Positions 47,255 through 57,043 are shown, counted from the first letter of the stretch. The stretch: 64,000 nucleotides of DNA from Cupriavidus pinatubonensis (GCF_019602855.1 NZ_CP080767.1:2170001-2234000), one strand, 5' to 3'. Notes: generated by a model from the sequence alone, not told the origin. A program made the numbers and translations.

Positions 47255-47512
47255 TCAGCCTCCGGTGACCGGTGGGAAGAAGGCCACCTCGCAGCCTTCG
47301 GTGATCGCCGTATCAGCGCGTGCCACGGCGTGGTCAACGGCCATGCGCAGCGCACGGCCTTCCGCCAGCGCTTCCGCCCACGCGCCACCGCGCGCACGCA
47401 GCCATTGGCGAAGCTCGCCTACCGTGCGCACGTCGCCCGGGACTTCGGCGCGCTCCCCGGCAACGCCCAGTTGTTCGCGCACGCTGGCAAAGAAACGTAG
47501 TTCGATGTTCAT
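47255..47512 (-). CDS. moaD: Molybdopterin synthase sulfur carrier MoaD
   Basis: 85 residues from ATG 47512 (MNIELRFFASVREQLGVAGE), ending in VAFFPPVTGG. The C-terminal Gly-Gly is the adenylation and thiocarboxylation site. A ubiquitin-like beta-grasp protein, partner of MoaE. Confidence 0.95.
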   Translation of the reverse strand: MNIELRFFASVREQLGVAGERAEVPGDVRTVGELRQWLRARGGAWAEALAEGRALRMAVDHAVARADTAITEGCEVAFFPPVTGG

Positions 47513-47538
47513 CGCGACTTCTTGCACCTTATGGCCCA

Positions 47539-48780
47539 CTATGCGAGCAGGCCGTCGAACGGAATGAACTGCACGGTATCGCCGTGCGCGATCGCCCGGT
47601 CGGGCGGGTTGTCGATCAAGCCGTCGCCCCACACCGTGGAGGTCAGCACGCCCGAACTCTGGTTCGGGAACAGGTCCAGGCCGCCATTGGCGTTGATGCG
47701 CGCGCGCAGGAACTCGTTGCGGCGGTCGCCCTTCTTCAGTTCGAAGTCCGCTCGCAGCGGCAGGCGCCGCGGCGCCACGTCGGCCACGCCTTGCAGGCGC
47801 AGGATGAATGGCCGCACGAACAGCAGGAACGTGACGAAGCTCGACACCGGGTTGCCCGGCAGCCCAAGGAAGAACGCCGCATCGCTGCTGCCATGGTTCA
47901 CGTGCCCGAACGCCAGTGGCTTGCCTGGCTTGATAGCGATCTGCCACATGTCGAGACGCCCTTCGGCTTCGACCGCGGGCTTGATGTGGTCCTCTTCGCC
48001 GACCGAGACACCGCCCGACGTGATGATCAGGTCGTGGCCCTGCGCAGCCTTGCGCAGGGTCTCTCGCGTGGCAGCCAGCGTATCGGGGACGATGCCAAGG
48101 TCGCTGACTTCGCAACCGAGGTTCTCGAGCAGTCCACGCAGCGTGAAGCGATTCGAGTTGTAGATGGCACCCGGCTTCAGCGGCTCGCCAGGCATGGCCA
48201 GCTCGTCGCCCGTGAAGAACACTGCGACGCGTACACGCCGCACCACCTCCAGCCGTGCCTGGCCCACGGAAGCAGCCAGACCCAACGCCTGCGGTGTCAG
48301 CCGCGTACCGGCGGGCAGGATCACACTACCGGCTTCGATGTCCTCGCCGGCGCGGCGGATCCACTCGCCGGACTGCGGCACGTGGTTGACGATCACGTCA
48401 TTGCCATCGGCCACGCACTGTTCCTGCATCACCACCGCGTCGGCGCCCGGCGGGATCAGCCCGCCGGTGAAAATGCGTGCGGCGGTGCCCGGCGCCAGTT
48501 CCGTACCGACATGGCCGGCCGGAATACGCTGCGACACCGGCAAGCGTGTACCGGCTGCGGGTACGTCCGCGGCACGCATCACGTAGCCATCCATCGACGT
48601 ATTGTCGGCGGGCGGCACCTGCAGGGAACTGGTGACCGGCGTGGCCAGCACGCGGCCGTTGGCGGCCAGGGTATCGACCTGCTCGAACTGCGCCAGCGGG
48701 CGGGCGGCGGCCAGCAAGGCGTCGAGCGCCTGGGCCATGGTCAGCATCGGGGGGCGGGAAGACGCTGCAGCTTGGGTCAT
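47539..48780 (-). CDS. moeA: Molybdopterin molybdenumtransferase MoeA
   Basis: 413 residues from ATG 48780 (MTQAAASSRPPMLTMAQALD). MoeA motifs are NTSMDGYVMRAADVPAAG, ADAVVMQEQCVADGND, FFTGDELAMPGEPLKPGAIY and DLIITSGGVSVGEEDHIK. It inserts molybdate into adenylated molybdopterin. First gene of moeA-moaD-moaE-crcB, 179 bases after thrC. The frame is open upstream to 48942, without family homology. Confidence 0.95.
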   Translation of the reverse strand: MTQAAASSRPPMLTMAQALDALLAAARPLAQFEQVDTLAANGRVLATPVTSSLQVPPADNTSMDGYVMRAADVPAAGTRLPVSQRIPAGHVGTELAPGTAARIFTGGLIPPGADAVVMQEQCVADGNDVIVNHVPQSGEWIRRAGEDIEAGSVILPAGTRLTPQALGLAASVGQARLEVVRRVRVAVFFTGDELAMPGEPLKPGAIYNSNRFTLRGLLENLGCEVSDLGIVPDTLAATRETLRKAAQGHDLIITSGGVSVGEEDHIKPAVEAEGRLDMWQIAIKPGKPLAFGHVNHGSSDAAFFLGLPGNPVSSFVTFLLFVRPFILRLQGVADVAPRRLPLRADFELKKGDRRNEFLRARINANGGLDLFPNQSSGVLTSTVWGDGLIDNPPDRAIAHGDTVQFIPFDGLLA

Positions 48781-48959
48781 GGTGGGATGTGTGATTTCTG
48801 GGCGCCCATGAAAAACGGCCCGCGCATTGCGTCGCACTGGGTCATTCGACCTGGCGGGCAATCCGGGGGCCGCGACTGGGCCACGGCTAGCCTGATTGTA
48901 GCGAGTTGGCGCCGCCAAGGCATGCGGCGGCGCCGCAGCCACATTGGCGCCCGCTCCGC

Positions 48960-50408
48960 TTACAGGCCGGTGTGACCAGCGATAAAGGCCTTGACCTGGC
49001 TGGCGTCGTTGGCCATCACCTCGAAGCGCTGCGGCAGCTTCTCGATGCCTTCGAACGCCGCCGGGCGCTCGGGCTCGTGGCCCAGCGCTTCACGGATGGT
49101 GTCGGCAAACTTGGCCGGCAGCGCGGTTTCCAGCACTACCATCGGCACGTCGGCGCTGAGATGCTCACGCGCCACCTTGATGCCATCCGCGGTATGGGTA
49201 TCGATCGTGATGCCATAGCGCGCCGACATGTCGCGGATCGTCGCCACGCGGTCCCCGTGCGTGCTGCGGCCCGAGACAAAGCCAAACTCGCCGCGGATGC
49301 GCTCGTACTCGGGCGTCCCCGACAGGTCGAAGCCGCCCTTCTCGTCCACATCGCGGAACAGCGCGGCCAGCTTGCCGGCGTCCTGGCCGAGCAGGTCGAA
49401 GATGAAGCGTTCGAAGTTCGACGCCTTCGAGATATCCATGCTCGGGCTCGACGTATGGTAAGTCTCGGCCGACTTGCGCACACGGTAGGCGCCTGTGCGG
49501 AAGAACTCGTCGAGTACGTCGTTCTCGTTGGTGGCAACCACGAGCTTGTCGATCGGCAAACCCATCATGCGCGCGATATGGCCGGCGCAGACGTTGCCGA
49601 AGTTGCCCGACGGCACGCAGAACGACACCTTCTGGCCTGGGCCCGTGGTCGCGAGCAGCCAGCCCTTGAAGTAGTACACGACCTGGGCCACCACACGCGC
49701 CCAGTTGATCGAATTGACCGTACCGATACGCTGGCGGGCCTTGTATTCGAGGTCGTTCGAGACCGCCTTGACGATGTCCTGGCAATCATCGAACACACCT
49801 TCCACCGCCAGGTTGAAGATGTTCGGATCTTGCAGGCTGAACATCTGCGCGGTCTGGAACGCGCTCATCTTGCGGTGCGGGCTCAGCATGAACACGCGGA
49901 TGCCGCGCTTGCCGCGCATCGCGTATTCGGCAGCGCTGCCGGTATCGCCGGACGTGGCGCCCAGGATGTTGAGCTCCAGCCCGGCACGGCCCAGCGCGTA
50001 CTCGAACATATTGCCGAGCAGTTGCATGGCCATGTCCTTGAAGGCCAGCGTCGGGCCGTTGGACAGGCCCAGCAGTTGCAGCTTCGTGCCGCCTTCCTCG
50101 CCCAGCGTGCGCAGCGGCGTGATGTCGGCGGTGTTATCGCCGGCGCGCGCGTTGCAGTACACCTCGGCGGTATAGGTCTTGCGCGTCAGCGCGCGCAGGT
50201 CCTCGGCCGGGATATCGTCGCAGAACTTGCTCAGGATCTCGAACGCCAGGTCGGCGTACGACAGCTTGCGCCAGGCCTCCAGCTCGTCGGCGGTGACCTG
50301 TGGGTACTGCACGGGCAGGTACAGGCCGCCGTCCGGCGCCAGGCCGCCCAGCAGGATTTCAGAGAACGATTGCGGCACTTCGTGGCCGCGGGTCGACTGG
50401 TATTTCAT
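48960..50408 (-). CDS. thrC: Threonine synthase
   Basis: 482 residues, the long-form ThrC. The PLP lysine is in NGPTLAFKDMAMQLLG and the phosphate loop ATSGDTGSAAEYAMRG. It converts phosphohomoserine to threonine. It lies 21 bases after hom, with which it is surely co-transcribed. Confidence 0.96.
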   Translation of the reverse strand: MKYQSTRGHEVPQSFSEILLGGLAPDGGLYLPVQYPQVTADELEAWRKLSYADLAFEILSKFCDDIPAEDLRALTRKTYTAEVYCNARAGDNTADITPLRTLGEEGGTKLQLLGLSNGPTLAFKDMAMQLLGNMFEYALGRAGLELNILGATSGDTGSAAEYAMRGKRGIRVFMLSPHRKMSAFQTAQMFSLQDPNIFNLAVEGVFDDCQDIVKAVSNDLEYKARQRIGTVNSINWARVVAQVVYYFKGWLLATTGPGQKVSFCVPSGNFGNVCAGHIARMMGLPIDKLVVATNENDVLDEFFRTGAYRVRKSAETYHTSSPSMDISKASNFERFIFDLLGQDAGKLAALFRDVDEKGGFDLSGTPEYERIRGEFGFVSGRSTHGDRVATIRDMSARYGITIDTHTADGIKVAREHLSADVPMVVLETALPAKFADTIREALGHEPERPAAFEGIEKLPQRFEVMANDASQVKAFIAGHTGL

Positions 50409-50429
50409 GGGTCCGGAATATCCTGCCGA

Positions 50430-51740
50430 TCAGTTCAGTTCTTCCATGCGCAGGCGCGTGACCGGCGACAGCACAGTCGGCAGCGACTCGATCTTCGCAA
50501 TGGCGGCATTGACATGCTTCTCGCGCGTCACGTGGGTCAGGATGATGATGTCGGTCTGCGGCTCGCCCTCGCGCGATTCCTTCTGCAGCATCGCGTCGAT
50601 GGAGATGCCCCCCTCGGCCAGGATGCGCGTGATCTCGGCCAGCACGCCGGTCTCGTCGGACACGCGCATGCGCAGGTAGTAGGCGCTGTTGATTTCCTCG
50701 ATCGGCAGCACCGGCACGTTCGACAGCTCGTCCGGCTGGAACGCCAGGTGCGGGACGCGGTGATTCGGGTCGGCGGTGTGCAGGCGGGTCACGTCCACCA
50801 GATCCGCAATCACGGCCGAGGCGGTCGGCTCGGCGCCGGCGCCCTTGCCGTAGTACAGCGTGGCGCCCACGGCGTCGCCCTGCACCAGCACCGCGTTCAT
50901 CGCGCCTTCCACGTTGGCGATCAGGCGCGAGGCTGGCACCAGCGTCGGATGCACGCGCAGTTCCACGCCATCGTCACGGCGGCGCGTGATGCCCAGCAGC
51001 TTGATGCGGTAGCCCAGTTCCTCGGCGTACTTGATGTCGGTCGCGGCCAGCTTGGTGATGCCTTCCACATGGGCCTTTTCGAACTGCACCGGCATGCCGA
51101 ACGCGATGGCGCTCATCAGCGTGACCTTGTGCGCGGCGTCGACACCTTCGATGTCGAAGGTCGGATCGGCCTCGGCATAGCCGAGTTGCTGAGCTTCCTT
51201 CAGGACCGTGTTGAAATCCAGGCCCTTGTCGCGCATCTCGGACAGGATGAAGTTCGTGGTGCCGTTGATGATGCCGGCGATCCACTGGATGCGGTTCGCG
51301 GTCAGGCCTTCGCGGAGTGCCTTGATGATGGGGATGCCACCGGCCACTGCGGCCTCGAACGCGACGATCACGCCCTTCCTGCGTGCGGCTTCAAAGATCT
51401 CGTTGCCGTGCACGGCCAGCAGCGCCTTGTTGGCGGTGACCACGTGCTTGCCGTTCTCGATGGCCTTCAGCACCAGCTCACGCGCGATGCCGTAGCCGCC
51501 GATCAGCTCGACCACGATGTCGATGTCCGGGCGCGCCACCACCAGGTTGGCGTCGTTGACAATTTCGACTTCGCCGTTGGTCAGCTCGCGTGCGCGCTCG
51601 GTGTTGAGATCCGCCACCACAGCGATCTCGATGCCGCGGCCAGCGCGGCGGCGAATTTCTTCCTGGTTGCGCTTGAGCACGTTAAACGTGCCGCTACCGA
51701 CGGTACCGATGCCGAGCAGGCCAACTTTGATGGGGTTCAT
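50430..51740 (-). CDS. hom: Homoserine dehydrogenase
   Basis: 436 residues with an N-terminal NAD(P)-binding motif GLLGIGTVGSG, the catalytic lysine region YAEADPTFDIEGVDAAHKVT and a C-terminal ACT domain (YYLRMRVSDETGVLAEITRI) for feedback control. It reduces aspartate semialdehyde to homoserine in threonine and methionine synthesis. It is followed by thrC and preceded by alaA after 49 bases. Confidence 0.97.
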   Translation of the reverse strand: MNPIKVGLLGIGTVGSGTFNVLKRNQEEIRRRAGRGIEIAVVADLNTERARELTNGEVEIVNDANLVVARPDIDIVVELIGGYGIARELVLKAIENGKHVVTANKALLAVHGNEIFEAARRKGVIVAFEAAVAGGIPIIKALREGLTANRIQWIAGIINGTTNFILSEMRDKGLDFNTVLKEAQQLGYAEADPTFDIEGVDAAHKVTLMSAIAFGMPVQFEKAHVEGITKLAATDIKYAEELGYRIKLLGITRRRDDGVELRVHPTLVPASRLIANVEGAMNAVLVQGDAVGATLYYGKGAGAEPTASAVIADLVDVTRLHTADPNHRVPHLAFQPDELSNVPVLPIEEINSAYYLRMRVSDETGVLAEITRILAEGGISIDAMLQKESREGEPQTDIIILTHVTREKHVNAAIAKIESLPTVLSPVTRLRMEELN

Positions 51741-51789
51741 GGACGATCTGACTCTAGGTTGCTAAGGATAAGTTGCAGCGGCCACCTGA

Positions 51790-53025
51790 TCAGGCAGCCA
51801 CCTTGCCGTGGCGTTTTCGATACGCCTCCAGGAAGCGCGCAATGCGATTGATCGCCTCGCGCAGATCCTCCTCATGCGGCAGGAATACGATTCGGAAGTG
51901 GTCCGGCTTGTCCCAGTTGAAGCCGGAGCCCTGTACCAGCAGCACCTTGGACTCCTGCAGCAGTTCGTAAATGAACTCCTGGTCGTCCTGCACCGGGTAC
52001 ATCGACAGGTCCAGCTTCGGGAACAGGTACAGCGCGGCCTTGGGCTTGACGCAGCTCACGCCCGGAATCGCGGTGATCAGCTCATAGGCCAGGTCGCGTT
52101 GGCGACGCAGGCGGCCGCCTTCGGCAACCAGGTCGTTGATGCTCTGGTAGCCGCCCAGCGCGGTCTGGATGGCCCACTGCCCCGGCACGTTCGCGCACAG
52201 ACGCATCGAGGACAGCATGTTCAGGCCCTCGATATAGTCGAGCGCCGGACGCTTGTCGCCCGACACCACCATCCATCCGGCACGGTAGCCGCACGAGCGG
52301 TAGTTCTTGGACAGGCCGTTGAAGGTCACCGTCAGCACGTCGGTCGACAGCGAGGCGATCGAGGTGTGGACATTGCCGTCGTACAGGACCTTGTCGTAGA
52401 TCTCGTCGGCGAAGATGATCAGCCCGTGCTCGCGCGCGATCGCGACGATCTCGAGCAGCAGTTCGTCCGAATACAGCGCGCCGGTCGGGTTGTTCGGGTT
52501 GATGATGACGATGGCCTTGGTGTGCGGCGTGATGCGGGCACGGATATCGGCCGGATCAGGCATCCACTCGTTGGACTCGTCGCAGATATAGTGCACCGGC
52601 GTGCCACCCGACAGGCTCACTGCCGCAGTCCACAGCGGATAGTCCGGCGCCGGCACCAGAACCTCGTCGCCGCTGTTGAGCAGCGCGTTGACCGCCATCA
52701 CGATCAGTTCCGAGGCGCCATTGCCCACGTAGATGTCTTCCAGGCCGACGCCCTGGATATTTTTCTGCTGCGTGTAATGCATGATCGCCTTGCGCGCGGC
52801 GAAAATGCCCTTGGAATCCGAATAGCCCGCCGAATTCGGCAGGTTGCGCATCATGTCCTGCTGGATTTCCTCCGGGGCATCGAAACCGAATACGGCCAGG
52901 TTGCCGATATTCAGCTTGATGATCTTGTGCCCCTCTTCCTCCATCTGCTTGGCCTTTTCCAGCACCGGGCCGCGGATGTCGTAGCAAACGTTATTGAGTT
53001 TGTTGGATTTCTGGATGGGTTTCAC
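51790..53025 (-). CDS. alaA: Glutamate-pyruvate aminotransferase (AlaA family)
   Basis: 411 residues from GTG 53025 (KPIQKSNKLNNVCYDIRGPV), which aligns with the N-terminus of E. coli AlaA (SPIEKSSKLENVCYDIRGPV). A fold-type I aminotransferase with NPNNPTGALYS, ADEIYDKVLYDG and the PLP lysine in TFNGLSKNYRSCGYRAGW. It makes alanine from pyruvate with glutamate as amino donor. An upstream ATG at 53073 would add 16 residues that lack homology. It heads the alaA-hom-thrC group. Confidence 0.93.
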   Translation of the reverse strand: MKPIQKSNKLNNVCYDIRGPVLEKAKQMEEEGHKIIKLNIGNLAVFGFDAPEEIQQDMMRNLPNSAGYSDSKGIFAARKAIMHYTQQKNIQGVGLEDIYVGNGASELIVMAVNALLNSGDEVLVPAPDYPLWTAAVSLSGGTPVHYICDESNEWMPDPADIRARITPHTKAIVIINPNNPTGALYSDELLLEIVAIAREHGLIIFADEIYDKVLYDGNVHTSIASLSTDVLTVTFNGLSKNYRSCGYRAGWMVVSGDKRPALDYIEGLNMLSSMRLCANVPGQWAIQTALGGYQSINDLVAEGGRLRRQRDLAYELITAIPGVSCVKPKAALYLFPKLDLSMYPVQDDQEFIYELLQESKVLLVQGSGFNWDKPDHFRIVFLPHEEDLREAINRIARFLEAYRKRHGKVAA

Positions 53026-53337
53026 GGCGATATCGGCGGAGGCGAAAACTGCCGCGTCGGCGGCAGCGAACATGGGAATCCGGATGGAGTGTCTCGGGGG
53101 CGCCGTCCGCTGCGATGCAACGCAGTCACGCCGCGAAAGTGGCAGACACGGAGGCAAAAGCTATAATTTATCGGATTATGACAGACTTCGGCAGCAATTC
53201 TTGCATTGCAGCGTGCCTCGGGGATACCCGCCGCCCGCGCCTGCAGCCTGCCGCCAACCCGCTGCCTGCCCGCGCTGCCGGCCATCCGCCCCGCGGAAGG
53301 CACCGCTGCGCCAGCCAGGCCGCCTCCGGGGCCCAAA
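53026..53337. other. Divergent intergenic region between alaA and the Mth938-like gene
   Basis: 312 bases. TATAAT at 53162-53167 on the plus strand is the clearest -10, but no convincing -35 precedes it at 17 bases. If used, the Mth938-like gene would have a leader of about 165 bases. No hairpin terminator or operator is visible. The frame of the Mth938-like gene is open through part of this stretch but shows no family sequence there. Confidence 0.5.
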
Positions 53338-53727
53338 TTGAAACTCCACGCTGACCAGCCACAGTCGCTCAATACCGTCACGGCCTACGGGCCAGACTAC
53401 ATTGAAATCAACCTGATACGTCACACGCACTCAGTCCTGGTACTGCCGGAGGGTGAAGTCCGTCCCTGGCCGGTACAACGCTTCGAAGACCTCGAGCCCG
53501 CCCACTTTGAGACGCTGGCCGAACTCGGGCCCGAAGTCGTGCTGCTGGGCACGGGTTCGAAGCTGCGCTTTCCACACCCGCGCCTGACCGCGTCGCTCGC
53601 GCGCAAGCATGTCGGAGTCGACGCCATGGACATGCAGGCCGCATGCCGCACTTACAATATCCTGATGGCGGAAGGGCGCAAGGTGGCGGCCGTGCTGCTG
53701 CTGGAGCCGGAAGCCACGGACAACTGA
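53338..53727 (+). CDS. Mth938-like domain protein
   Basis: 129 residues from a TTG start at 53338 (KLHADQPQSLNTVTAYGPDY), which is where the conserved family sequence begins; upstream codons in the same frame (from 53206) are Pro/Ala/Arg-rich without homology. VEXDAMDMQAACRTYNILMA-type ends (here GVDAMDMQAACRTYNILMA) are typical of the Mth938 family. The human homologue is a mitochondrial assembly factor; the bacterial role is unknown. Confidence 0.82.
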   Translation: MKLHADQPQSLNTVTAYGPDYIEINLIRHTHSVLVLPEGEVRPWPVQRFEDLEPAHFETLAELGPEVVLLGTGSKLRFPHPRLTASLARKHVGVDAMDMQAACRTYNILMAEGRKVAAVLLLEPEATDN

Positions 53728-53887
53728 GCCGTCATTGGCCGCCAGGGAAAGTTAAGGCGACGCCACGCTTGAAGTTCGGCTGCACGCCCCAATCTGCCCC
53801 TTCCGTGACGCAGGCGCGCTACCCGTGCCCCCTGTGCCCACACTCTCGCAGCGTCTCCGACACCGCCCCTCCCCTGGAGCCATAATA

Positions 53888-54355
53888 ATGACAGTCAGTC
53901 TCAACAAGGCAGTGCCCGACTTCAGCGCACCGGTCACTGGTGACGGCGGTACCTTCCGCCTGTCCGAGCACCGCGGCAAGACCGTGGTGCTGTACTTCTA
54001 CCCGAAGGACAACACCCCCGGCTGCACGACCGAGGCCATGAACTTCCGCGACCAGTACGACGACTTCATCAAGGCCGGCGTGACCGTGTTCGGCATCTCG
54101 CGTGACAGCCTGCGCTCGCACGAGAACTTCAAGGCGAAACTCGAACTGCCGTTCGAACTGATCTCGGATCCCGACGAGGCCGTGTGCAATCTCTTCGATG
54201 TCATGAAGATGAAAAAGCTATATGGCAAGGAACACCGCGGCGTCGAACGCAGTACTTTCATCGTCGACGGCAAGGGCATCCTGCGCCACGAGCTGCGCGG
54301 CATCAAGGTACCCAACCACGTGGACGAGGTGCTGGAGATCGTGCGCGGTCTCTGA
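53888..54355 (+). CDS. bcp: Thioredoxin-dependent peroxiredoxin Bcp (PrxQ type)
   Basis: 155 residues from ATG 53888. The peroxidatic Cys46 is in DNTPGCTTEAMNFRDQ, with Arg in EHRGVERSTFIVD. Bcp/PrxQ enzymes reduce hydroperoxides. The usual resolving cysteine five residues on (GCTxxxC) is Met51 here, and the only other cysteine is C100 in DPDEAVCNLFD, so it may work as a 1-Cys enzyme or with a different resolving partner. It lies 160 bases after the Mth938-like gene on the same strand. Confidence 0.93.
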   Translation: MTVSLNKAVPDFSAPVTGDGGTFRLSEHRGKTVVLYFYPKDNTPGCTTEAMNFRDQYDDFIKAGVTVFGISRDSLRSHENFKAKLELPFELISDPDEAVCNLFDVMKMKKLYGKEHRGVERSTFIVDGKGILRHELRGIKVPNHVDEVLEIVRGL

Positions 54356-54731
54356 AACACCATCCGCGTGGCCTCCGGCAACGCGAGCCGATTGGCATTG
54401 CTGCGACACCACGCATACCCCGCGTGACTGGCAATTGCCAAACCGAAAACCTTCGGATACATTGGGTCGTAATGAGTTCAGATTCCGGATGCCACGCTGA
54501 TTCGACTTCCTGGCCCAGGCGGTTCGCGCCGCAGGCCGGTAGCGGATCTGCCGTGTCGCAGGTCCGCAAGCAAGCCGCCAAACCTGTACCGCAGGGCTGG
54601 CGGCTTTTTTGTTTATCCGATGCCCCGGGTGCCTCGCGCGTGCATGCCCCGGTGGCCGCTGGCATTCTCCTTGCGAGTTGCCACACGGATAGTTCCGCCC
54701 CCATCTTGTCCCCCTGAAAGGAAAGCCAAGC
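54356..54731. other. Intergenic region between bcp and the phoH-like gene
   Basis: 376 bases. It contains the bcp terminator (54572-54610) and, to its right, upstream sequence of the PIN-PhoH gene. No promoter hexamers could be fixed. No gene is supportable on either strand. Confidence 0.5.
54572..54610 (+). terminator. Terminator after bcp
   Basis: AAGCCGCCA (54572-54580) pairs with TGGCGGCTT (54598-54606) around a 17-base loop and is followed by a T-run. It is 217 bases beyond the bcp stop, so it ends a long trailer or a separate transcript. Confidence 0.7.
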
Positions 54732-56435
54732 ATGCCGCTGCCTACCATGCCCGCCAAGCCTGCCCAATTGCTGGATCCGAGCGAGTTCGCTCCGGTCACT
54801 GCGGTGCCCAAGGCCAAAGCCGTCGCACAGGGGAAAAAACCTGTGCCGGCGCTCGAACGCGTGGCATTGCTGGAAACCGGCGAAACACAGGCGCCTGCCG
54901 TCAAGGCGCGCGCTGCCGGTGGCACCCGCGCCCGTTCGACACCCACGCAAGACATTCCCGCAACGCCCGCCGCCACACCTCCGGTCAGCCTGGTCAAACC
55001 GGCCGCCGGCCCGACGCGCCGCGCACGCAAGACCGAAGGTCCGAGCAAGCTGTTCGTGCTCGACACCAACGTGCTGATGCACGACCCGAGCTCGCTGTTC
55101 CGCTTTGAAGAGCACGACGTCTATCTGCCGATGATGACGCTCGAAGAGCTCGACAACCACAAGAAGGGCATGAGCGAAGTTGCGCGCAATGCGCGCACGG
55201 TCAGCCGCACGCTCGATTCGCTCGTGAGCGGCACCGGCGGCGGGCTCGATGACGGCCTGCCGCTGGCCAAGCTCGGCAACCGCGACGCGCAGGGCAAGCT
55301 GTTTTTCCAGACCAAGCTCAACGACATCAAGCTGCCCGAAGGCCTGCCGCAAGGCAAGGCCGACAACCAGATCCTGGGCGTGGTCAGCGCGCTGCAGCAG
55401 CAGTACCCCGAGCGCGAGGTCGTGCTGGTGTCGAAAGACATCAACATGCGCATCAAGGCGCGTGCCTTGGGGCTGCCGGCCGAGGACTACTACAACGACC
55501 AGGTTCTCGAAGACAAGGACCTGCTCTACGCAGGCGTGATGCAGCTGCCCAGCGACTTCTGGGCCAAGCACGGCAAGGGCGTGGAAAGCTGGCAGGACCC
55601 GAAGACTGGCGCGATGTTCTATCGCCTGACCGGCCCGCTCGTGCCCTCCTTCCTGGTCAACCAGTTCGTCTACCTGGAGCCGGTTGACGGCAGCCTGCCG
55701 CTCTACGCGCAGGTCAAGGAAATCAACGGCAAGACCGCGCTGCTGCAAACGCTCAAGGACTACACGCACCACAAGAACAATGTGTGGAGCGTGACGGCCC
55801 GGAACCGGGAGCAGAACTTCGCGCTGAACCTGCTGATGAACCCGGACATCGACTTCGTCACGCTGCTTGGCCAGGCCGGCACCGGCAAGACGCTGTTGGC
55901 CCTGGCCGCGGGCCTGGAGCAGGTGTTGGACCAGAAGCTGTACAACGAGATCATCGTCACCCGCGCCACCGTGCCGGTCGGCGAGGACATCGGCTTCCTG
56001 CCCGGCACCGAGGAAGAGAAGATGCAGCCGTGGATGGGCGCCTTTGACGACAACCTCGAAGTCCTGCAGAAGAGCGACGACAGCGCGGGCGAATGGGGCC
56101 GCGCTGCCACGCAGGAGCTGATCCGCTCGCGTATCAAGGTCAAGAGCATGAACTTCATGCGCGGCCGCACCTTCGTCAACAAGTTCGTCATCATCGATGA
56201 AGCGCAGAACCTGACGCCGAAGCAGATGAAGACGCTGGTCACGCGCGCGGGCCCGGGCACCAAGATCATCTGCCTGGGCAATATCGCGCAGATCGATACG
56301 CCGTACCTGACCGAAGGTTCGTCGGGCCTGACCTACGTGGTGGACCGCTTCAAGGGCTGGAGCCACAGCGGCCATATCACGCTGGCGCGCGGCGAGCGCT
56401 CGCGCCTGGCCGATCACGCTGGCGACGTACTGTAA
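54732..56435 (+). CDS. PIN-domain PhoH-family ATPase
   Basis: 567 residues. A variable, Ala/Pro-rich tail of about 100 residues precedes a PIN RNase domain (KLFVLDTNVLMHDPSSLFRF, with LEELDNHKKG) and then a PhoH ATPase with Walker A GQAGTGKTLLALAAG (about 378) and FVIIDEAQNLTPKQMKTL. PIN-PhoH proteins are RNA helicases with sequence-linked RNase activity. RBS GAAAGGAA precedes the ATG. The gene is a single unit. Confidence 0.93.
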   Translation: MPLPTMPAKPAQLLDPSEFAPVTAVPKAKAVAQGKKPVPALERVALLETGETQAPAVKARAAGGTRARSTPTQDIPATPAATPPVSLVKPAAGPTRRARKTEGPSKLFVLDTNVLMHDPSSLFRFEEHDVYLPMMTLEELDNHKKGMSEVARNARTVSRTLDSLVSGTGGGLDDGLPLAKLGNRDAQGKLFFQTKLNDIKLPEGLPQGKADNQILGVVSALQQQYPEREVVLVSKDINMRIKARALGLPAEDYYNDQVLEDKDLLYAGVMQLPSDFWAKHGKGVESWQDPKTGAMFYRLTGPLVPSFLVNQFVYLEPVDGSLPLYAQVKEINGKTALLQTLKDYTHHKNNVWSVTARNREQNFALNLLMNPDIDFVTLLGQAGTGKTLLALAAGLEQVLDQKLYNEIIVTRATVPVGEDIGFLPGTEEEKMQPWMGAFDDNLEVLQKSDDSAGEWGRAATQELIRSRIKVKSMNFMRGRTFVNKFVIIDEAQNLTPKQMKTLVTRAGPGTKIICLGNIAQIDTPYLTEGSSGLTYVVDRFKGWSHSGHITLARGERSRLADHAGDVL

Positions 56436-56549
56436 GGCTTGCCGCCGGCCGGCCCTCGTGGCCCGGCCGGCGGACATGGTTCGCTCCCCGGCCCACGGGC
56501 CGCGGGCGCTTGTCCCGTTCGCTGTGAGATTGCCCGACAGGAGGCGTCG

Positions 56550-57002
56550 ATGACCCCTCAGCAACCGCGCGTCCCGGCTACGCTGCGCCTGCAGGACCGC
56601 AAGCGCATGCTGGCATTGGCTGCACTGGCCTCCGCGGGGATGGCGCTGAGCACCGCATGGCGGCCCGCACACGCCGCCGACGAAATGGTGATCCGCACCA
56701 TGGGCCCGGTAAGCTATGTCTGCGGCGGCATCGCCGAAGACGAACGCAAGGCACTGGCCGACCTGGAAAAGAATTTCAATATGGGCATTCTGTTCACGCA
56801 GGGCAGCAACGGCGAATTCCTGTCTGACGTCGCCGTGCGCCTGTTGCGCGACGAGCAGGAAATTGCCACGTTCCGCGCCGCCGGCCCACGCTGCCTCATA
56901 CGTGCGCCAGAAGGCAGCTACAATATCGAGGCCAGTTACAAGGGCCAGACCAAGACCATCAAGATCGGCACCGGCAGCCGCGACGCACAGTTGCGCTGGT
57001 AG
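56550..57002 (+). CDS. Secreted conserved hypothetical protein
   Basis: 150 residues from ATG 56550, with a strong ribosome site ACAGGAGG. The first 43 residues form a signal peptide (KRMLALAALASAGMALSTAW ending near HAADE), so the protein is periplasmic. The mature 107 residues include YVCGGIAEDERKALADLEKN, a stretch with alternating charge, and end TIKIGTGSRDAQLRW; two cysteines are present (SYVC and GPRC). I do not recognise the family. It stands between phoH-like and the NlpC/P60 gene, 41 bases before the latter, and may share its transcript. Confidence 0.7.
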   Translation: MTPQQPRVPATLRLQDRKRMLALAALASAGMALSTAWRPAHAADEMVIRTMGPVSYVCGGIAEDERKALADLEKNFNMGILFTQGSNGEFLSDVAVRLLRDEQEIATFRAAGPRCLIRAPEGSYNIEASYKGQTKTIKIGTGSRDAQLRW

Positions 57003-57043
57003 CGAAAGGATCCGGGTCAAGGCTGGCGACCGACCCAGCAAGG

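Noticed and set aside
48906-51851. A 981-codon plus-strand frame opposite thrC and hom
   Set aside because: Antisense shadow of two essential-pathway genes; composition typical of the reverse frame of high-GC coding DNA.
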